A DNA stretch of 64,000 nucleotides from an uncultured Aquimarina sp. (GTDB lineage Bacteria > Bacteroidota > Bacteroidia > Flavobacteriales > Flavobacteriaceae): NCBI GenBank assembly GCA_947498775.1, contig CANMLL010000010.1:1-64000 (forward strand), read 5' to 3'. Made by a program: the position numbers and the translations under genes. Shown one piece after another: positions 16,999 through 26,074 of the stretch (positions are counted from its first letter, which is position 1; every line of letters starts with the position of its first letter). The notes under the pieces are model-generated. The model did not search any database, was not told where the DNA came from, and saw only the letters and a program-made list of their open reading frames with translations.

Positions 16999-18711
16999 TT
17001 AGTTGTTTGTTGATTCTGTATAAAAAATCTCTAGTTTTAGACGGTTAGACTCCGAAACATTTACTCCATTTCCATAGAGAATTGTTCCTTCATGTGAGAC
17101 TATTGATGAGGTAGGGATGATCTCATTATTGGCACTAGAAGTATCACCAATTGTGCTGGTAGTTGCATTTACGTTTTGGGAAACAGCAACTCCCAGTTTA
17201 ACATTATCAATATCTTCGTTGAGAAGATCAATTATATGTTGTGTTATTCTTATTCGATAAAATTCTCCTGCATCATCAGCATCTCTAGTAATTCTACCTA
17301 AATGATTAAGAATAGAGTTTACAGGATCTGCAGCGTTAAATAGCTGAAAAGTAGTATCAAGGGTATAGTCTGACAGGATTGTTCCTGTCTCTAAGTTAAA
17401 AATGTAAATCCTTTCGGGTTCTGCGCTCCCTGATACAACTTGAGTCTGATTAATATAAAACTTAAGATTTGCATCATTAATTAACCAGTTTTGTCTTTTT
17501 AAAAATTCAAGCTCGTTCTCTTCTTCTCCATTCTCATTAATAATATTGCGATTAAATAAATCCAAAACCGCAATGGCTCCATCTCCTCCTTTTAGATATA
17601 AATTTTCTTCTCCGTTAACCTGATCCTGATTCTCTGGCTTCAATTCTTCTGCAATGGTGGGGTCCAACTCTGTATCTATAAAATTTACCACATTGTTTGT
17701 AAATGATAAAACCAATTGGCCTTGATCAGGAATTCTGTCTGTACTTTCATCGTTATCTTCATTGGAAACATCATCTCTTTCAAAAGTATAATGTAGTGTA
17801 ATATTTGCATCTCGTATATTTAGATACAACAAATTACCAGTATCGTTAATTGGTTCAGCTTTAAGATAAATTCCTCTAAAATAATTACTGAAATTACTTG
17901 GATTGCTTAATTCTATTGATCCATCTTTGTCAATAAACTGGGTTTTAAAAATTTCTACAGGTAACTTAGATCTTAATCTAGGTGATACTCTTGTTCTATC
18001 TCTAGCCGAATTGGTATCACTACCATCAGGACTTGTAAGAATTAATTCAGAATTAGAGGGCACAAAATTTTCTTCAAAATACAATGGTATTCCGTTTCCT
18101 TCAATTTCCATTCCGAAATTTTCTAAATCATTAGAATAATATGCTTGTCTTTCTGTAGTTGAAGGATCAAAATCTCTTAAAAAATAATTGGATTGAAATA
18201 TAGAAAGTTTAAAGGGTTGTGTTTGATAAATTGAATCAAGCTCATAGGTTGTAGCCGTTTCTGTTTCTGTTACTGTTGGTTCGTCATTAGGATCGAGATT
18301 ATTTAAAACTACCTCAACAGCTTCACTTTCACTTGACTTAACTATGTACGGAATACTAATAACTACACTATCTATTACTGCCTTATCTCCAAAAGTTACA
18401 GGAAATGACGGAGGCTGAACTTGTGATAAAACGTTATATACAGATCGACCATACACCGGATCATTATAAACCCCTAGCATATTAGAATGAAACACCTGGG
18501 TTCTATCAATGAAATATAAAAGATTATCGGTTCGCACTCTTTCAAACCTTTTGCTATATCCTATAGGTGCAGTTGTATATAAGCTATCCTGGAAATTAAC
18601 TCCTCCGATAACCTCACTACCAACTGAATTAAAATCATCATCACAAGACAAAAAAGTAAAAATAACAGCTACTGTAGTCGTTATTTTAATTAAAACGTTC
18701 CTCAATTTCAT
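16999..18711 (-). CDS. DUF4270 lipoprotein
   Basis: A 570-aa protein beginning MKLRNVLIKITTTVAVIFTF with a lipobox ending in Cys followed by DDD, so it should be a surface-anchored or outer-membrane lipoprotein (the acidic residues after Cys fit a Bacteroidetes export signal). The rest is beta-rich and matches the DUF4270 pattern, with long acidic linkers (residues about 330-350). A longer start at 18780 would overlap the preceding gene, so the ATG at 18711 is chosen. Function is not known. In Flavobacteria the family commonly sits between a GT5 gene and glmS, as here. Confidence 0.85.
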   Translation of the reverse strand: MKLRNVLIKITTTVAVIFTFLSCDDDFNSVGSEVIGGVNFQDSLYTTAPIGYSKRFERVRTDNLLYFIDRTQVFHSNMLGVYNDPVYGRSVYNVLSQVQPPSFPVTFGDKAVIDSVVISIPYIVKSSESEAVEVVLNNLDPNDEPTVTETETATTYELDSIYQTQPFKLSIFQSNYFLRDFDPSTTERQAYYSNDLENFGMEIEGNGIPLYFEENFVPSNSELILTSPDGSDTNSARDRTRVSPRLRSKLPVEIFKTQFIDKDGSIELSNPSNFSNYFRGIYLKAEPINDTGNLLYLNIRDANITLHYTFERDDVSNEDNDESTDRIPDQGQLVLSFTNNVVNFIDTELDPTIAEELKPENQDQVNGEENLYLKGGDGAIAVLDLFNRNIINENGEEENELEFLKRQNWLINDANLKFYINQTQVVSGSAEPERIYIFNLETGTILSDYTLDTTFQLFNAADPVNSILNHLGRITRDADDAGEFYRIRITQHIIDLLNEDIDNVKLGVAVSQNVNATTSTIGDTSSANNEIIPTSSIVSHEGTILYGNGVNVSESNRLKLEIFYTESTNN

Positions 18712-18727
18712 AAATAATTCATTTTGC

Positions 18728-19537
18728 TTAAACCAATACCTCCGTTTGATAAAAGGCTTCGTAGGCATCTGCAAATTCATCTGGTTTTTTATATTCTAAT
18801 ACGGGTTGGTCTATACTTTTTAAATGCTCTGTAAGCTCATTAGGTATACTTTCTGATCCCACAATAATAGCATCAGAATTATCTATTGCAACCTTCATTA
18901 CATTATTATAGGTAGGACTAGATAAGTCACTTATTTTTTCTTCGGCAATTCCGTCAAATTTCACTTTTGCCATCATGTTTTGATCAAGTGTATCTTCGAA
19001 ACCATGATCATAAACTGAAGTTACAATTTTACTATGTCCAAAAAGTGGTTCGTTTGCATAATAGTTTTTGAGATACAAAGGCAAAAGAGATGCTAACCAG
19101 CCATGAACATGAATCACATCAGGTGACCAATTCAACTTCTTCACAGTTTCTATAACACCTTTGGCAAAAAAGATTGCTCGTTCGTCATTATCAGGAAATA
19201 AATTTCCATCCTCATCTGTTAATGTAGCCTTTCTTTTAAAATAATCTTCATTATCAATAAAATACACCTGCATCCGCTCTTTGGGAATCGAAGCCACTTT
19301 AATGATCAAAGGCATGTCCAAATCGTTAATAACTAAATTCATACCCGAAAGACGAATCACTTCATGCAATTGGTGTCTTCTTTCGTTAATATTACCATAT
19401 CTAGGCATAAAAATTCTTATTTGGCCTCCTTTGCTATTCACCATTCTTGGTGCTTCAAAAGACATCGATGAGATTTCGGTCTCTGGTAGGTAAGGTATTA
19501 CTTCTGATGATACATACAATATCCTCTTATCTTTCAT
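18728..19537 (-). CDS. Glycogen/starch synthase family GT5, N-terminal-domain protein
   Basis: A 269-aa protein. It matches the N-terminal Rossmann domain of glycogen synthase: ILYVSSEVIPYLPE at the start, MVNSKGGQIRIFMPRYGNI, VIHVHGWLASLLPLYL (about 140-160) and a DNSDAIIVGSESIP segment near 220. The C-terminal ADP-glucose-binding domain of a full GlgA (about 480 residues) is absent and the KTGGL motif of the canonical N-terminus is replaced by PETEIS. It may therefore not be a glycogen synthase, but a truncated family conserved in Flavobacteria beside DUF4270 and glmS. First gene of its operon, divergent from panC. Confidence 0.8.
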   Translation of the reverse strand: MKDKRILYVSSEVIPYLPETEISSMSFEAPRMVNSKGGQIRIFMPRYGNINERRHQLHEVIRLSGMNLVINDLDMPLIIKVASIPKERMQVYFIDNEDYFKRKATLTDEDGNLFPDNDERAIFFAKGVIETVKKLNWSPDVIHVHGWLASLLPLYLKNYYANEPLFGHSKIVTSVYDHGFEDTLDQNMMAKVKFDGIAEEKISDLSSPTYNNVMKVAIDNSDAIIVGSESIPNELTEHLKSIDQPVLEYKKPDEFADAYEAFYQTEVLV

Positions 19538-19579
19538 ATAATCGATACTTTTATCGTCCTCCTTTTGGAATTAATTTTG

Positions 19580-19587
19580 CAAAATTA
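19580..19587 (-). promoter_or_regulatory. -7 box for the GT5-DUF4270-glmS operon
   Basis: TAATTTTG on the minus strand fits TAnnTTTG, 43 bases before the GT5 start. Confidence 0.55.
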
Positions 19588-19618
19588 CGAAAATTTATGC
19601 AGTCTGCCAGTAATATCT

Positions 19619-19626
19619 TATTTTTG
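19619..19626 (+). promoter_or_regulatory. -7 box for panC
   Basis: TATTTTTG, followed by GCACCCC, 23 bases before the panC ATG. Together with the box at 19580-19587 it makes a divergent promoter region of about 110 bases. Its position also excludes the longer panC frame from 19565. Confidence 0.55.
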
Positions 19627-19648
19627 CACCCCTTTAAGTTTTAGACCA

Positions 19649-20497
19649 ATGCATGTATATGAAAAAAGACGAGACATAGTTTTTAGTGTTGCAACTCTTT
19701 TAATAGAGGGAAAAACTATTGGATTTGTCCCTACTATGGGAGCTTTGCACAATGGGCACTTGGCATTGGTCAACCGAGCTATTAAAGAAAATGATACCGT
19801 TGTAGTAAGTATTTTTGTTAATCCTACGCAGTTTAATAACTCTGAAGATTTAGTGAATTATCCACGAACTTTAGAGTCAGATGTCGAGCTTTTATCAAAA
19901 TTATCGACCAATATAATCGTATTTGTCCCTACACCGAAAGAAGTATACGGAGAGGAAATGATGTCCAAAAATTATGATTTTGAAGGATTAGAAAATGAAA
20001 TGGAAGGCAAGTTTAGACCTGGCCATTTTAATGGAGTAGGAACGGTACTAAAGCATTTATTTGATATCGTGTCTCCTACCAGAGCTTATTTTGGCGAAAA
20101 AGATTTTCAGCAGCTTCAAATTGTAAAAAAACTGGCAGAAATTGAAAATATGTCAGTACAAATCATTGGTTGCCCTATTTTTAGAGAAGACAACGGATTA
20201 GCGTTAAGTTCTAGAAATAAAAGGCTAAACAAAAAGCAATTACAGGCTTCTCCTTTGATCTACAAGATATTAAAACAAGTAAAAAAGGATTTTGGCACAA
20301 AAAGTGTACTAGAAATGAACGAATGGGTTTCTGAACAATTTAAAAACGATGAAATCCTTGAATTGGAATATTTCGAAATAGCCAAGATATCAGACCTGAA
20401 ATCCATTAAGGAAAAACAAAAAGACACAAAATACAGAGCATTTATAGCAGTTTTTGCTGGTAAAATAAGACTCATTGATAACATTGCCCTAAATTAA
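19649..20497 (+). CDS. panC: Pantothenate synthetase
   Basis: A 282-aa enzyme that joins pantoate and beta-alanine with ATP to pantothenate, in the coenzyme A pathway. The HIGH-like motif is TMGALHNGHLALV (about residue 28-40); VSIFVNPTQF, FVPTPKEVYG, GRPGHFNGVGTV-like FRPGHFNGVGTV, GEKDFQQLQI and LALSSRNKRL follow in order. Length is normal. The start at 19649 lies directly after the promoter. panD follows 19 bases downstream, joining the two steps beta-alanine supply and ligation. Confidence 0.96.
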   Translation: MHVYEKRRDIVFSVATLLIEGKTIGFVPTMGALHNGHLALVNRAIKENDTVVVSIFVNPTQFNNSEDLVNYPRTLESDVELLSKLSTNIIVFVPTPKEVYGEEMMSKNYDFEGLENEMEGKFRPGHFNGVGTVLKHLFDIVSPTRAYFGEKDFQQLQIVKKLAEIENMSVQIIGCPIFREDNGLALSSRNKRLNKKQLQASPLIYKILKQVKKDFGTKSVLEMNEWVSEQFKNDEILELEYFEIAKISDLKSIKEKQKDTKYRAFIAVFAGKIRLIDNIALN

Positions 20498-20512
20498 AAA
20501 TAACTAACTTTG
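20484..20512 (+). promoter_or_regulatory. Putative promoter of panD inside the panC end
   Basis: TTG at 20484-20486, 18 bases, TAACTTTG at 20505-20512. The panD ATG starts four bases later, so this promoter would give a leaderless panD mRNA in addition to read-through from panC. Confidence 0.5.
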
Positions 20513-20516
20513 TAAC

Positions 20517-20867
20517 ATGTTTGTACACGTAGTAAAATCAAAAATTCATCGCGTTAAAGTTACTGGAGCCGACTTAAATTATATCGGAAGTATTACCATT
20601 GATGAAGATCTAATGAATGCAGCCAATATCATTGAAGGTGAAAAAGTGCAGATTGTAAATAATAATAACGGAGAACGACTAGAAACATACGCTATTCCTG
20701 GACCCAGAAATAGTGGAGAAATTACACTAAACGGCGCTGCGGCACGAAAAGTTGCAAAAGGAGATGTACTCATCCTAATCACGTATGCAATGATGGATAT
20801 CGAAGCGGCAAAAAACTTCAAACCAAAGCTTCTTTTCCCTAACGAGGAAAACAATTTATTAAAATAG
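20517..20867 (+). CDS. panD: Aspartate 1-decarboxylase
   Basis: A 116-aa pyruvoyl enzyme that makes beta-alanine from aspartate for pantothenate. The precursor cleaves itself between Gly24 and Ser25 (NYIGSITID), and Ser25 becomes the pyruvoyl group. Conserved [15 protein letters not shown], Lys 9, the Arg in [10 protein letters not shown], and NGAAARK with the catalytic-site Asn are all visible. Length is normal. It sits directly after panC. Confidence 0.97.
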   Translation: MFVHVVKSKIHRVKVTGADLNYIGSITIDEDLMNAANIIEGEKVQIVNNNNGERLETYAIPGPRNSGEITLNGAAARKVAKGDVLILITYAMMDIEAAKNFKPKLLFPNEENNLLK

Positions 20868-20872
20868 AAGTA

Positions 20873-21838
20873 GTGCATCCTAAACTTATAAAAATTCTAA
20901 AAATAATACTCCCACTTTCACTGGGAGTTTTTTTAATTTGGTATTCTATTTCATCAGCTTCTCCGGAAGAACGACAAAAAACGTTTCAATACATTTCTCA
21001 AGCGGATCCAAAATGGATTGTTTTTTCGGTAATTATGGGCATAACCTCGCATCTCTCGAGAGCATATCGATGGAGGTTCCTTTTAGAACCCATGGGATAT
21101 TCTATCAAATTATCCAATAGTTATATGGCGCTAATGGCAGGATATCTTGCTAATATGGGAATCCCCAGATCTGGAGAAGTCCTGCGAGGTGGCACTATAA
21201 CTACTTATGAACGAATTCCTTTTAAAAAAGCATTCGGCACCATTATCTCTGAAAGGGTTATTGACTCTTTTATGTTATTACTGATAATAGGTATTACACT
21301 ACTCTTTCAATCTAAAGACCTATTCTCATATCTAGAAGAAAAAATCACAAGTACCTTTATACTACTTATCGCATTAGCAGGCGCTATAATGCTAGGGATA
21401 CTATTCTTGAAAATTATCCAAAGATCCACAAATCCGATATTAATCAAATTAAAAAACTTTGGAGAAGGTCTCTTAGAAGGTATTAAGAGTATTTCTAAAT
21501 TAAAGAAGAAAGGTGCTTTTGTTTTTCATACGTTGCTCATTTGGATCCTATATATTGCTATGTTTTATGTCATAAAATACACTGTTCCGGAAACCGCACA
21601 TTTATCCATTGGCCCTATGTTGGCTACTTTTGTAGCAGGGTCCATAGCTATGTCTACAACCAATGGAGGAATTGGGGCTTTTCCAATTGCTACAGCAGCT
21701 ATTTTATTTCTATTTGATGTCGAAAAACCTGCCGGCGAAGCCTTTGGATGGATCCTTTGGGGTTCGCAAACTGCAATAAATATAATCGTTGGATCGTTAT
21801 CCTTTTTCTTTCTGCCGATTCTAAACAGACAGAAATAA
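20873..21838 (+). CDS. Lysylphosphatidylglycerol synthase-type flippase-like membrane protein (UPF0104)
   Basis: A 321-aa membrane protein with about eight helices of the LPG_synthase_TM / UPF0104 family. It has the AYRWRFLLEPMG segment near residue 64, LANMGIPRSGEVLRGG near 95 and GGIGAFPIATAAIL near 262, all family marks. Members without the C-terminal synthetase domain (as here) are thought to act as lipid flippases or in export of lipid-linked products; this one's substrate is unknown. The start is GTG, six bases after panD, so it is the third gene of the pan operon. Confidence 0.85.
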   Translation: MHPKLIKILKIILPLSLGVFLIWYSISSASPEERQKTFQYISQADPKWIVFSVIMGITSHLSRAYRWRFLLEPMGYSIKLSNSYMALMAGYLANMGIPRSGEVLRGGTITTYERIPFKKAFGTIISERVIDSFMLLLIIGITLLFQSKDLFSYLEEKITSTFILLIALAGAIMLGILFLKIIQRSTNPILIKLKNFGEGLLEGIKSISKLKKKGAFVFHTLLIWILYIAMFYVIKYTVPETAHLSIGPMLATFVAGSIAMSTTNGGIGAFPIATAAILFLFDVEKPAGEAFGWILWGSQTAINIIVGSLSFFFLPILNRQK

Positions 21839-21887
21839 AGAAATAATTTAATATATTGTCCCTTGCTTAACCGTAATCCATTTACTT

Positions 21888-23033
21888 ATGAAAAAAAGTG
21901 TAACTCTTTTAATAGCTTGTATCTTTGTTGTTTCCGGCTATAGCCAAGCAATTTATGAGTCCTTTAGATCTATCAAACTAGATCAAAGCAGAGAATTAAA
22001 AATTCAACTACCACGTAACTATAAAAAGAATGTCGATAAAACATATCCTTTAATCATTGTACTAGATGGCGATTATTTATTTGAACCCGTTGCCGGAAAT
22101 GTAGATTATTTTTCGTATTGGGAAGATATGCCCGAATCAATAGTGGTAGGTATCAACCAGAGAAAAACAAGAGATAGTGATATAGAGTATGATCAAGCGG
22201 AGTATCTACCCACACTCAAAGGTGCAGAGTTTTTTGAATTTATAGGTCAGGAACTCGTTCCTTACCTAAACCAAACCTATCGTACGGCGCCTTTACAAAT
22301 TATTGTGGGTCACGATCGTACAGCTAATTTTATAAATTATTTCTTGTTTAAAGACAATCCGATCTTTCATGGCTATATCTGTCTTAGTCCAGAGTTGGCC
22401 CCGCCAATGATTGAAAGAATCACTACCAAGTTATCTTCTTCTGCTGATATCTGGTACTATCTTGCTACAGCAACCAATGATGCCGATAGAATAAAAAAAG
22501 ATGTTCGTGATTTTAATGATAGAATGCAAGAGGTTGACAACCCTAATGTACATTTTTTCTTTGATGATTTTGATGAGTCCTCGCACTATACACTGGTAGG
22601 AAGAGGAATCCCAAGAGCGCTTGAAACCATGTTTGAAATGTATCGACCTATCACCAAAAAAACATATAAAGAAGTTCTTCTTCCTCTAGAAACATCTACT
22701 TACGATTATTTGGTCGACATGTATAAAACTACCGAGCAGCTATACGGAATTAAACGACAAATTAGAATAAACGATTTTATAGCGGTATCTACAGCTATAG
22801 AAAAAAACGAAAAATGGGAAGAGTTAGAACCTCTGGGGAGATTAGCAAATAAGGAACATTCTGAAAAAATGCTCGGGTATTATTATCTGGGAATGTTCTA
22901 TGAACAAACCGGAGAACCTAAAAAAGCAATGCGAGCCTACGAAAACGGATTTCAACTTGAAGAGGTAGCTTTTCTTACCAAAGATTATATGCTTGATAAA
23001 GTAAATAAGATCAAAGAAGATTTTGGTTGGTAA
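21888..23033 (+). CDS. Secreted esterase-D-fold protein with altered nucleophile
   Basis: A 381-aa exported protein (signal peptide to about residue 20). It has the alpha/beta-hydrolase fold of the esterase D / enterochelin-esterase-like group: YPLIIVLDGDYLF near 53, the nucleophile elbow near 140, LSPELAPP near 168 and a late His in SSHYTLVGRG. The elbow, normally GHSxG, reads GHDRT, so the nucleophile Ser is Asp 143. A C-terminal region (about 300-375) resembles a single TPR-like helical repeat (YYYLGMFYEQTGEPKKAMRAYENG). With that substitution normal serine-hydrolase chemistry cannot operate; it may be a binding or regulatory protein. Confidence 0.75.
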   Translation: MKKSVTLLIACIFVVSGYSQAIYESFRSIKLDQSRELKIQLPRNYKKNVDKTYPLIIVLDGDYLFEPVAGNVDYFSYWEDMPESIVVGINQRKTRDSDIEYDQAEYLPTLKGAEFFEFIGQELVPYLNQTYRTAPLQIIVGHDRTANFINYFLFKDNPIFHGYICLSPELAPPMIERITTKLSSSADIWYYLATATNDADRIKKDVRDFNDRMQEVDNPNVHFFFDDFDESSHYTLVGRGIPRALETMFEMYRPITKKTYKEVLLPLETSTYDYLVDMYKTTEQLYGIKRQIRINDFIAVSTAIEKNEKWEELEPLGRLANKEHSEKMLGYYYLGMFYEQTGEPKKAMRAYENGFQLEEVAFLTKDYMLDKVNKIKEDFGW

Positions 23034-23054
23034 CAGGTAACAATACAATTAACT

Positions 23055-23088
23055 TAAAAAGATCTCTTTTAGGGATCTTTTTTATTTT
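23055..23088 (+). terminator. Terminator after the esterase-fold gene
   Basis: Stem AAAAGATC against GATCTTTT with a T-rich tail, 24 bases after the stop. Confidence 0.75.
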
Positions 23089-23143
23089 TACCTGATTAGT
23101 TTTCAATCTAAATAATAGTATTTTTACACCTCATCATTATTAT

Positions 23144-24508
23144 ATGGCCAAAACAAAAACTGTTTTTTTTTGTCAGAATTGTGGAGCTCAATATGCCAAA
23201 TGGCAAGGGCAATGTACATCATGTAAAGAATGGAATACTATTGCAGAAGAAGTAGTTCAAAAAGCAGAGAAAAGCGATTGGAAAAGTGCAACATCTGCAA
23301 AAACCACAAAAACGGCCAAACCATTACGAATTTCAGAAATTGATACCAGTAAAGAAGCCAGATATAATACCGATGACAATGAATTAAACCGCGTGCTGGG
23401 TGGTGGTTTGGTACCGGGTTCTCTAACCCTTCTAGGAGGTGAGCCAGGTATTGGAAAGAGCACCTTACTCCTTCAGATTAGCCTGAAACTTCCCTACAAA
23501 ACGTTATATGTTTCGGGTGAAGAAAGCCAGAAGCAAATCAAAATGCGAGCAGAACGCATACAATCAAAAACCGATAACTGTTTGATTCTTACTGAAACCA
23601 AAACTCAAAATATCTTTCGGCAAATTGAAGCCACAGCACCAGATATTGTGATTATAGACTCAATACAAACCTTACATAGTGATTATATCGAGAGCAGTGC
23701 AGGGAGTATCTCTCAGATTAGAGAGTGTACTACAGAATTGATCAAATTTGCCAAAGAAACAGCTACGCCTGTGCTCCTGATCGGTCATATTACCAAAGAT
23801 GGAAATATTGCCGGACCCAAAATTCTGGAGCATATGGTCGATACAGTGTTGCAGTTTGAAGGGGATCGTAATCACGTATATCGAATCTTACGTGCCTTAA
23901 AAAATCGTTTTGGTTCGACATCTGAGTTAGGAATTTATGAAATGCAAGGAAGCGGATTGCGAGAAGTTAGTAATCCTAGTGAAATCCTTATTTCTAAAAA
24001 AGAGGAAGAACTAAGCGGTACGGCTATAGCGGCTACCCTTGAGGGGATACGACCTTTAATGATCGAAATACAGGCTTTGGTAAGCACCGCAGTATACGGA
24101 ACCCCTCAACGCAGTGCTACAGGGTATAACTTAAAACGCCTGAATATGATCCTGGCAGTACTAGAGAAACGTGCAGGTTTCAGGCTGGGAGCAAAGGATG
24201 TTTTCCTGAACATTACAGGTGGAATATCGGTCGATGATCCTGCAATAGATTTGGCGGTGGTAGCAGCAATATTATCGTCTAGTGAAGACATTCCAATTCC
24301 AAAAGATTATTGTTTTGCGGCAGAAGTAGGTCTGGCCGGAGAAATACGACCTGTAACCAAAGTAGAACAGCGTATACAAGAAGCAGAGAAACTAGGTTTC
24401 TCTACCATCTTTGTTTCAAAATACAATAAAATCTCTCTTCAAAATACCCAAATCAAAATTCAACTTGTTGCCAAAATTGAAGATGTTGTTGAGTTTCTTT
24501 TTGGATAA
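23144..24508 (+). CDS. radA: DNA repair protein RadA
   Basis: A 454-aa RecA-like ATPase that processes branched DNA in recombination. An N-terminal four-Cys zinc finger (CQNCG ... CTSC, about residues 10-30) is followed by Walker A GEPGIGKST (near 98), Walker B IVIIDSIQT, the RadA-specific KNRFG motif, and a Lon-protease-like C-terminal domain (from about 290). All motifs are intact and length normal. It stands alone between a terminator and a convergent gene. Confidence 0.97.
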   Translation: MAKTKTVFFCQNCGAQYAKWQGQCTSCKEWNTIAEEVVQKAEKSDWKSATSAKTTKTAKPLRISEIDTSKEARYNTDDNELNRVLGGGLVPGSLTLLGGEPGIGKSTLLLQISLKLPYKTLYVSGEESQKQIKMRAERIQSKTDNCLILTETKTQNIFRQIEATAPDIVIIDSIQTLHSDYIESSAGSISQIRECTTELIKFAKETATPVLLIGHITKDGNIAGPKILEHMVDTVLQFEGDRNHVYRILRALKNRFGSTSELGIYEMQGSGLREVSNPSEILISKKEEELSGTAIAATLEGIRPLMIEIQALVSTAVYGTPQRSATGYNLKRLNMILAVLEKRAGFRLGAKDVFLNITGGISVDDPAIDLAVVAAILSSSEDIPIPKDYCFAAEVGLAGEIRPVTKVEQRIQEAEKLGFSTIFVSKYNKISLQNTQIKIQLVAKIEDVVEFLFG

Positions 24509-24515
24509 AATAAGA

Positions 24516-25961
24516 CTATACTTTCGAGCTTAAATATGTCGGTAATAAATCCTTAATTGGTTTAATACTATTCTTATCATAATCCTTATCAAGACTATAT
24601 TGTAAATTTTGGTATAAGTAAAAAGCCAGCATCCTATTATAATCGTCCAAAGAACTGTCTTTGATCATCTCTATTAATTGAGATTTTATTTCTTGTTTAT
24701 CTTTACTTTCGGCAATGGCTCGTCCAACTCTTCTAATACTTCCAAAATAATGATTTTTACTAGGGTTGTCTACCCTAAGACTAATCCCATAAACCAGCGA
24801 TGCAACATCAATGTTTAAAACCTCTAACTCTTTTATATAAGTATTTCTATTTTTCCACGCGTAACTTCCATCCGTAGCTCTTTGGAACCGGTCATTCATA
24901 ATATTTAAATGCGCCCTTAAAAACACATCCCATTGATAACTCTCTGCAGATAATTGAGCAATATTCATCGCATGAATTCTTGGACTACGATCCATACTAC
25001 AACTGCCAACCACGATTCTGTTTCTTTTAAGATCTAGTGCTTTTTCTTTAGATAAATATGTTGCAATATACTCTTCAAACTTATTATCAGAATTATTTTC
25101 TTTTAAAGCTTCTTCATGAGCCTCGAGAAGCAATTCTCTAAAATGTTCTCTTTTTGAAAGCGAATCTCTCAAAAAATTTGATCTCAAATTTTTCCAGTTT
25201 TTAAGATCTTTTCTGAATTTTTTATAACCTTCAGAACTTACCTTTTTTTTATAATTATCAATCTTAGCTATTTTTTTATCCAAAATTGGTTTCTCAACTT
25301 TGAATTTTTTACTCACATAATTATAAAAAGCCTTTCTTTTTTCTAACGTTTCACTTTTGCTATAACCCCCTCTATAAGACGTTGCATTCTCAGAATGAAT
25401 TTGGGTGGTACTATCTATTAGACATTCAGCATACTGAATCATTCGAGAGTATTTATAAGGAAGTTTTGCTGTTTTAAACATATCCTGGATATAAAAGATT
25501 TTAACGTGCTTCCAACCTTTAGTTATAATCCAATTACCAAAATTTGACGTTTCCCAGTCTTTTATTTTTATTGAATTAAGATTTGGTTCTTCGGTAATCG
25601 AAATAATCTCTTGATTGTTATAATTAGTATATTTTGTTTTTGTAATCAGAGATAATTGAACTTTCGAATTTGGGGCGTATTTTTTGCTAAAATTTTCTAA
25701 TGAGATACCATCCTTCAAATCACTTCTTATTTTTTGGTAACTATGGCCTTTGATGTTGAAGCAAAATCCTTTGGCTTGTGGTATCGAAACAAAATCTTTT
25801 GTTAAATCGCATTTCCTGAATTCTTCATTTTTATCACCCACAATTTCTTGAAGTCGACTTATTGCTTCTGAAGAATAGATAAGATTATTTTCAAATTCGT
25901 TAAACTCTGATTGAGCACTCATCGATGCCCCTAATAACAGAAAGAAGATTATTTTTTTCAT
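24516..25961 (-). CDS. Hypothetical exported protein, 481 aa
   Basis: The ATG at 25961 starts a clear signal peptide (MKKIIFFLLLGASMSAQS), so the 22-residue extension from 26027 is left out. The mature part is Lys/Glu-rich, mainly helical, with a long coiled-coil-like stretch (about 230-310). I do not recognise a family. It ends eight bases before the stop of the convergent radA gene. Its codon use is like that of the neighbours. Confidence 0.6.
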   Translation of the reverse strand: MKKIIFFLLLGASMSAQSEFNEFENNLIYSSEAISRLQEIVGDKNEEFRKCDLTKDFVSIPQAKGFCFNIKGHSYQKIRSDLKDGISLENFSKKYAPNSKVQLSLITKTKYTNYNNQEIISITEEPNLNSIKIKDWETSNFGNWIITKGWKHVKIFYIQDMFKTAKLPYKYSRMIQYAECLIDSTTQIHSENATSYRGGYSKSETLEKRKAFYNYVSKKFKVEKPILDKKIAKIDNYKKKVSSEGYKKFRKDLKNWKNLRSNFLRDSLSKREHFRELLLEAHEEALKENNSDNKFEEYIATYLSKEKALDLKRNRIVVGSCSMDRSPRIHAMNIAQLSAESYQWDVFLRAHLNIMNDRFQRATDGSYAWKNRNTYIKELEVLNIDVASLVYGISLRVDNPSKNHYFGSIRRVGRAIAESKDKQEIKSQLIEMIKDSSLDDYNRMLAFYLYQNLQYSLDKDYDKNSIKPIKDLLPTYLSSKV

Positions 25962-25985
25962 TTTAGAAAGTATTTGTTTAGTGAA

Positions 25986-26025
25986 AATAAAAAAGGCCCA
26001 ATTGTAGATAAACAACAATTGAGCC
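25986..26025 (-). terminator. Terminator of the aldo/keto reductase gene
   Basis: On the minus strand, stem GGCTCAATTGT against ACAATTGGGCC followed by TTTTTTATTTT. It lies 50 bases after the reductase stop and before the next minus-strand gene. Confidence 0.85.
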
Positions 26026-26074
26026 AACCATTAATTCTAGTGAGTGAAAATACTTTCTTATTTATTGATAGTGA

